Positions 41,689 to 42,398 of a DNA stretch of 42,398 bases are shown one piece after another; positions within the stretch are counted from its first letter, which is position 1; each line of letters starts with the position of its first letter. Both the position numbers and the translations under genes were made by a program. The DNA is from an uncultured Prevotella sp. (lineage in GTDB: Bacteria > Bacteroidota > Bacteroidia > Bacteroidales > Bacteroidaceae): contig ONAK01000054.1 of the NCBI GenBank assembly GCA_900315765.1, positions 1-42,398 of the forward strand, written 5' to 3'. The notes under the pieces were generated by a model. It made no database searches and was not told the DNA's origin. It worked only from the letters and a program-made list of their open reading frames with translations.

Positions 41689-42398
41689 TTATTGTTCTTT
41701 TTCGGTTGTAGTATTATTATTTCTCTTCAGGAACGATCTCTGCTTAGGTTTCTGTGCAGGTGCTGGTTTATCAGCCTCATCGGCAGGAGCCTGCACTTTG
41801 GTAACAGCCTTTGGCATGGTTTCGAATTTCTTTGCAGCCTTGCTGGCCATCTTCCAATTGCGCCAATCGGTAGATCCTACCGGAGCCGTAACCGTTGGAG
41901 TCTGACTCTTGTCGTTCGTAATGATGGAGGTCTCAGATACGTTCTTCGTCACATAATCACTCAATTCACCCAAAGTAACTGCACCACCACTCTTCTGCAG
42001 TTTATCAAGCAGGAAATAGGTAAACAGTCCGTGCTCTTTCGACTTCAGCGGATAAGCCGTCTCATTGCCTTGGGCAGCCGAGAACACTACCATATTGCCC
42101 GATACCGCTTTGATCCACTGAAGCAGGCATCCAGGAAAACCAGAGTTTGTGATGCTGGCATAGCACCCAATCGCTTATATAATACCTCTGTCGACAAGCC
42201 GCTTGATGGCTCTGTGCTATATCCGTCAACAGGAAGGAGATAGGCCTTTTTACTATCCTCATCAGGCATACCATGTCCGCTATAATACACAATGGCTCGT
42301 GCTTCTTTCTGCTTAACATTAATCACTTTTTCCAACCACGACAGGTTGTAGTTCATATCGTTGAGCGATGCATCGGGTACATATTTAATATTCTGTTC
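41689..42398 (-). pseudogene. Caspase-like peptidase (C14 family), partial at right edge and frame-broken
   Basis: The gene enters from the right edge; the first codons seen are EQNIKYVPDASLND. The caspase fold shows the catalytic histidine in IVYYSGHGMPDED and the catalytic cysteine in LVFLDACFSG. Directly after, the frame shifts: the original frame stops at 42087, while the shifted frame continues IKAVSGNMVVFSAAQGNETA and onward to a Lys/Pro-rich tail ending at 41689. Related proteins have about 15 extra residues between DACFSG and this point, so about 46 bases (3n+1) are missing. Caspase-like proteins in Bacteroidetes are often signalling or surface-associated enzymes. As read, the product would end shortly after its cysteine. 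Confidence 0.8.

Overview
The window looks like a chromosomal segment from a member of the Bacteroidales, most likely Prevotellaceae. The evidence is promoters of the Bacteroidetes type (TTTG about 20 bases upstream of TAnnTTTG), the families present (DUF3078, DUF1573, a PorT-like barrel, a LysM/periplasmic-binding fusion, a type IX secretion C-terminal domain, a DPP5-like S9 peptidase) and heptanucleotide repeats I associate with this phylum. I could run no search, so genus-level placement is an inference. No tRNA, rRNA, CRISPR array, integrase or insertion sequence was seen. No gap between genes exceeds 300 bases.

Bases 1-18146 are a surface-polysaccharide locus. It opens with the tail of an acyltransferase-like membrane protein and holds twelve glycosyltransferase genes (one broken), a LicD / IspD-like / SDR module, UDP-galactopyranose mutase (glf) and a hexapeptide acyltransferase. 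Two reverse-strand units (glf to 8310; 7075-8205 on its own promoter) sit beside a compact reverse-strand unit LicD-IspD-SDR-GT2-GT4 (6993 to 2393). A forward unit runs from 14036 to 18146. The first 14 kb is visibly AT-rich. Three pairs of paralogous glycosyltransferases show growth by duplication, and one pair was copied with its promoter. No flippase or polymerase gene is visible; these may lie left of the window.

Bases 18113-24402 are core genes: two small (putative) winged-helix proteins, one with a histone H1-like tail, aspS, a DUF1573 lipoprotein-like/secreted protein, a DUF3078 outer-membrane protein and yidC. Bases 24403-31065 carry an S9 peptidase, two paralogous MFS transporters and a broken DUF1846 gene between them. 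Bases 31055-37200 are a reverse-strand run: LysM/binding protein, outer-membrane barrel, POT peptide transporter, NhaC antiporter and a secreted endonuclease/exonuclease/phosphatase. Bases 37307-40824 hold a T9SS-type secreted protein and uvrA. The right end has a CsgG-like gene and a frame-broken caspase-like gene running off the edge.

Two themes stand out. First, short DNA repeats sit inside or against genes at protein-tolerant sites: four-copy CTAGT nonamers in a signal peptide and in a transporter loop, read in different frames; heptamer arrays around and inside an outer-membrane protein's leader, in uvrA and elsewhere; and a triple 22-base dyad. Second, four separate places in otherwise conserved genes lack roughly 30-60 bases and are out of frame, which is either real decay or an assembly fault.
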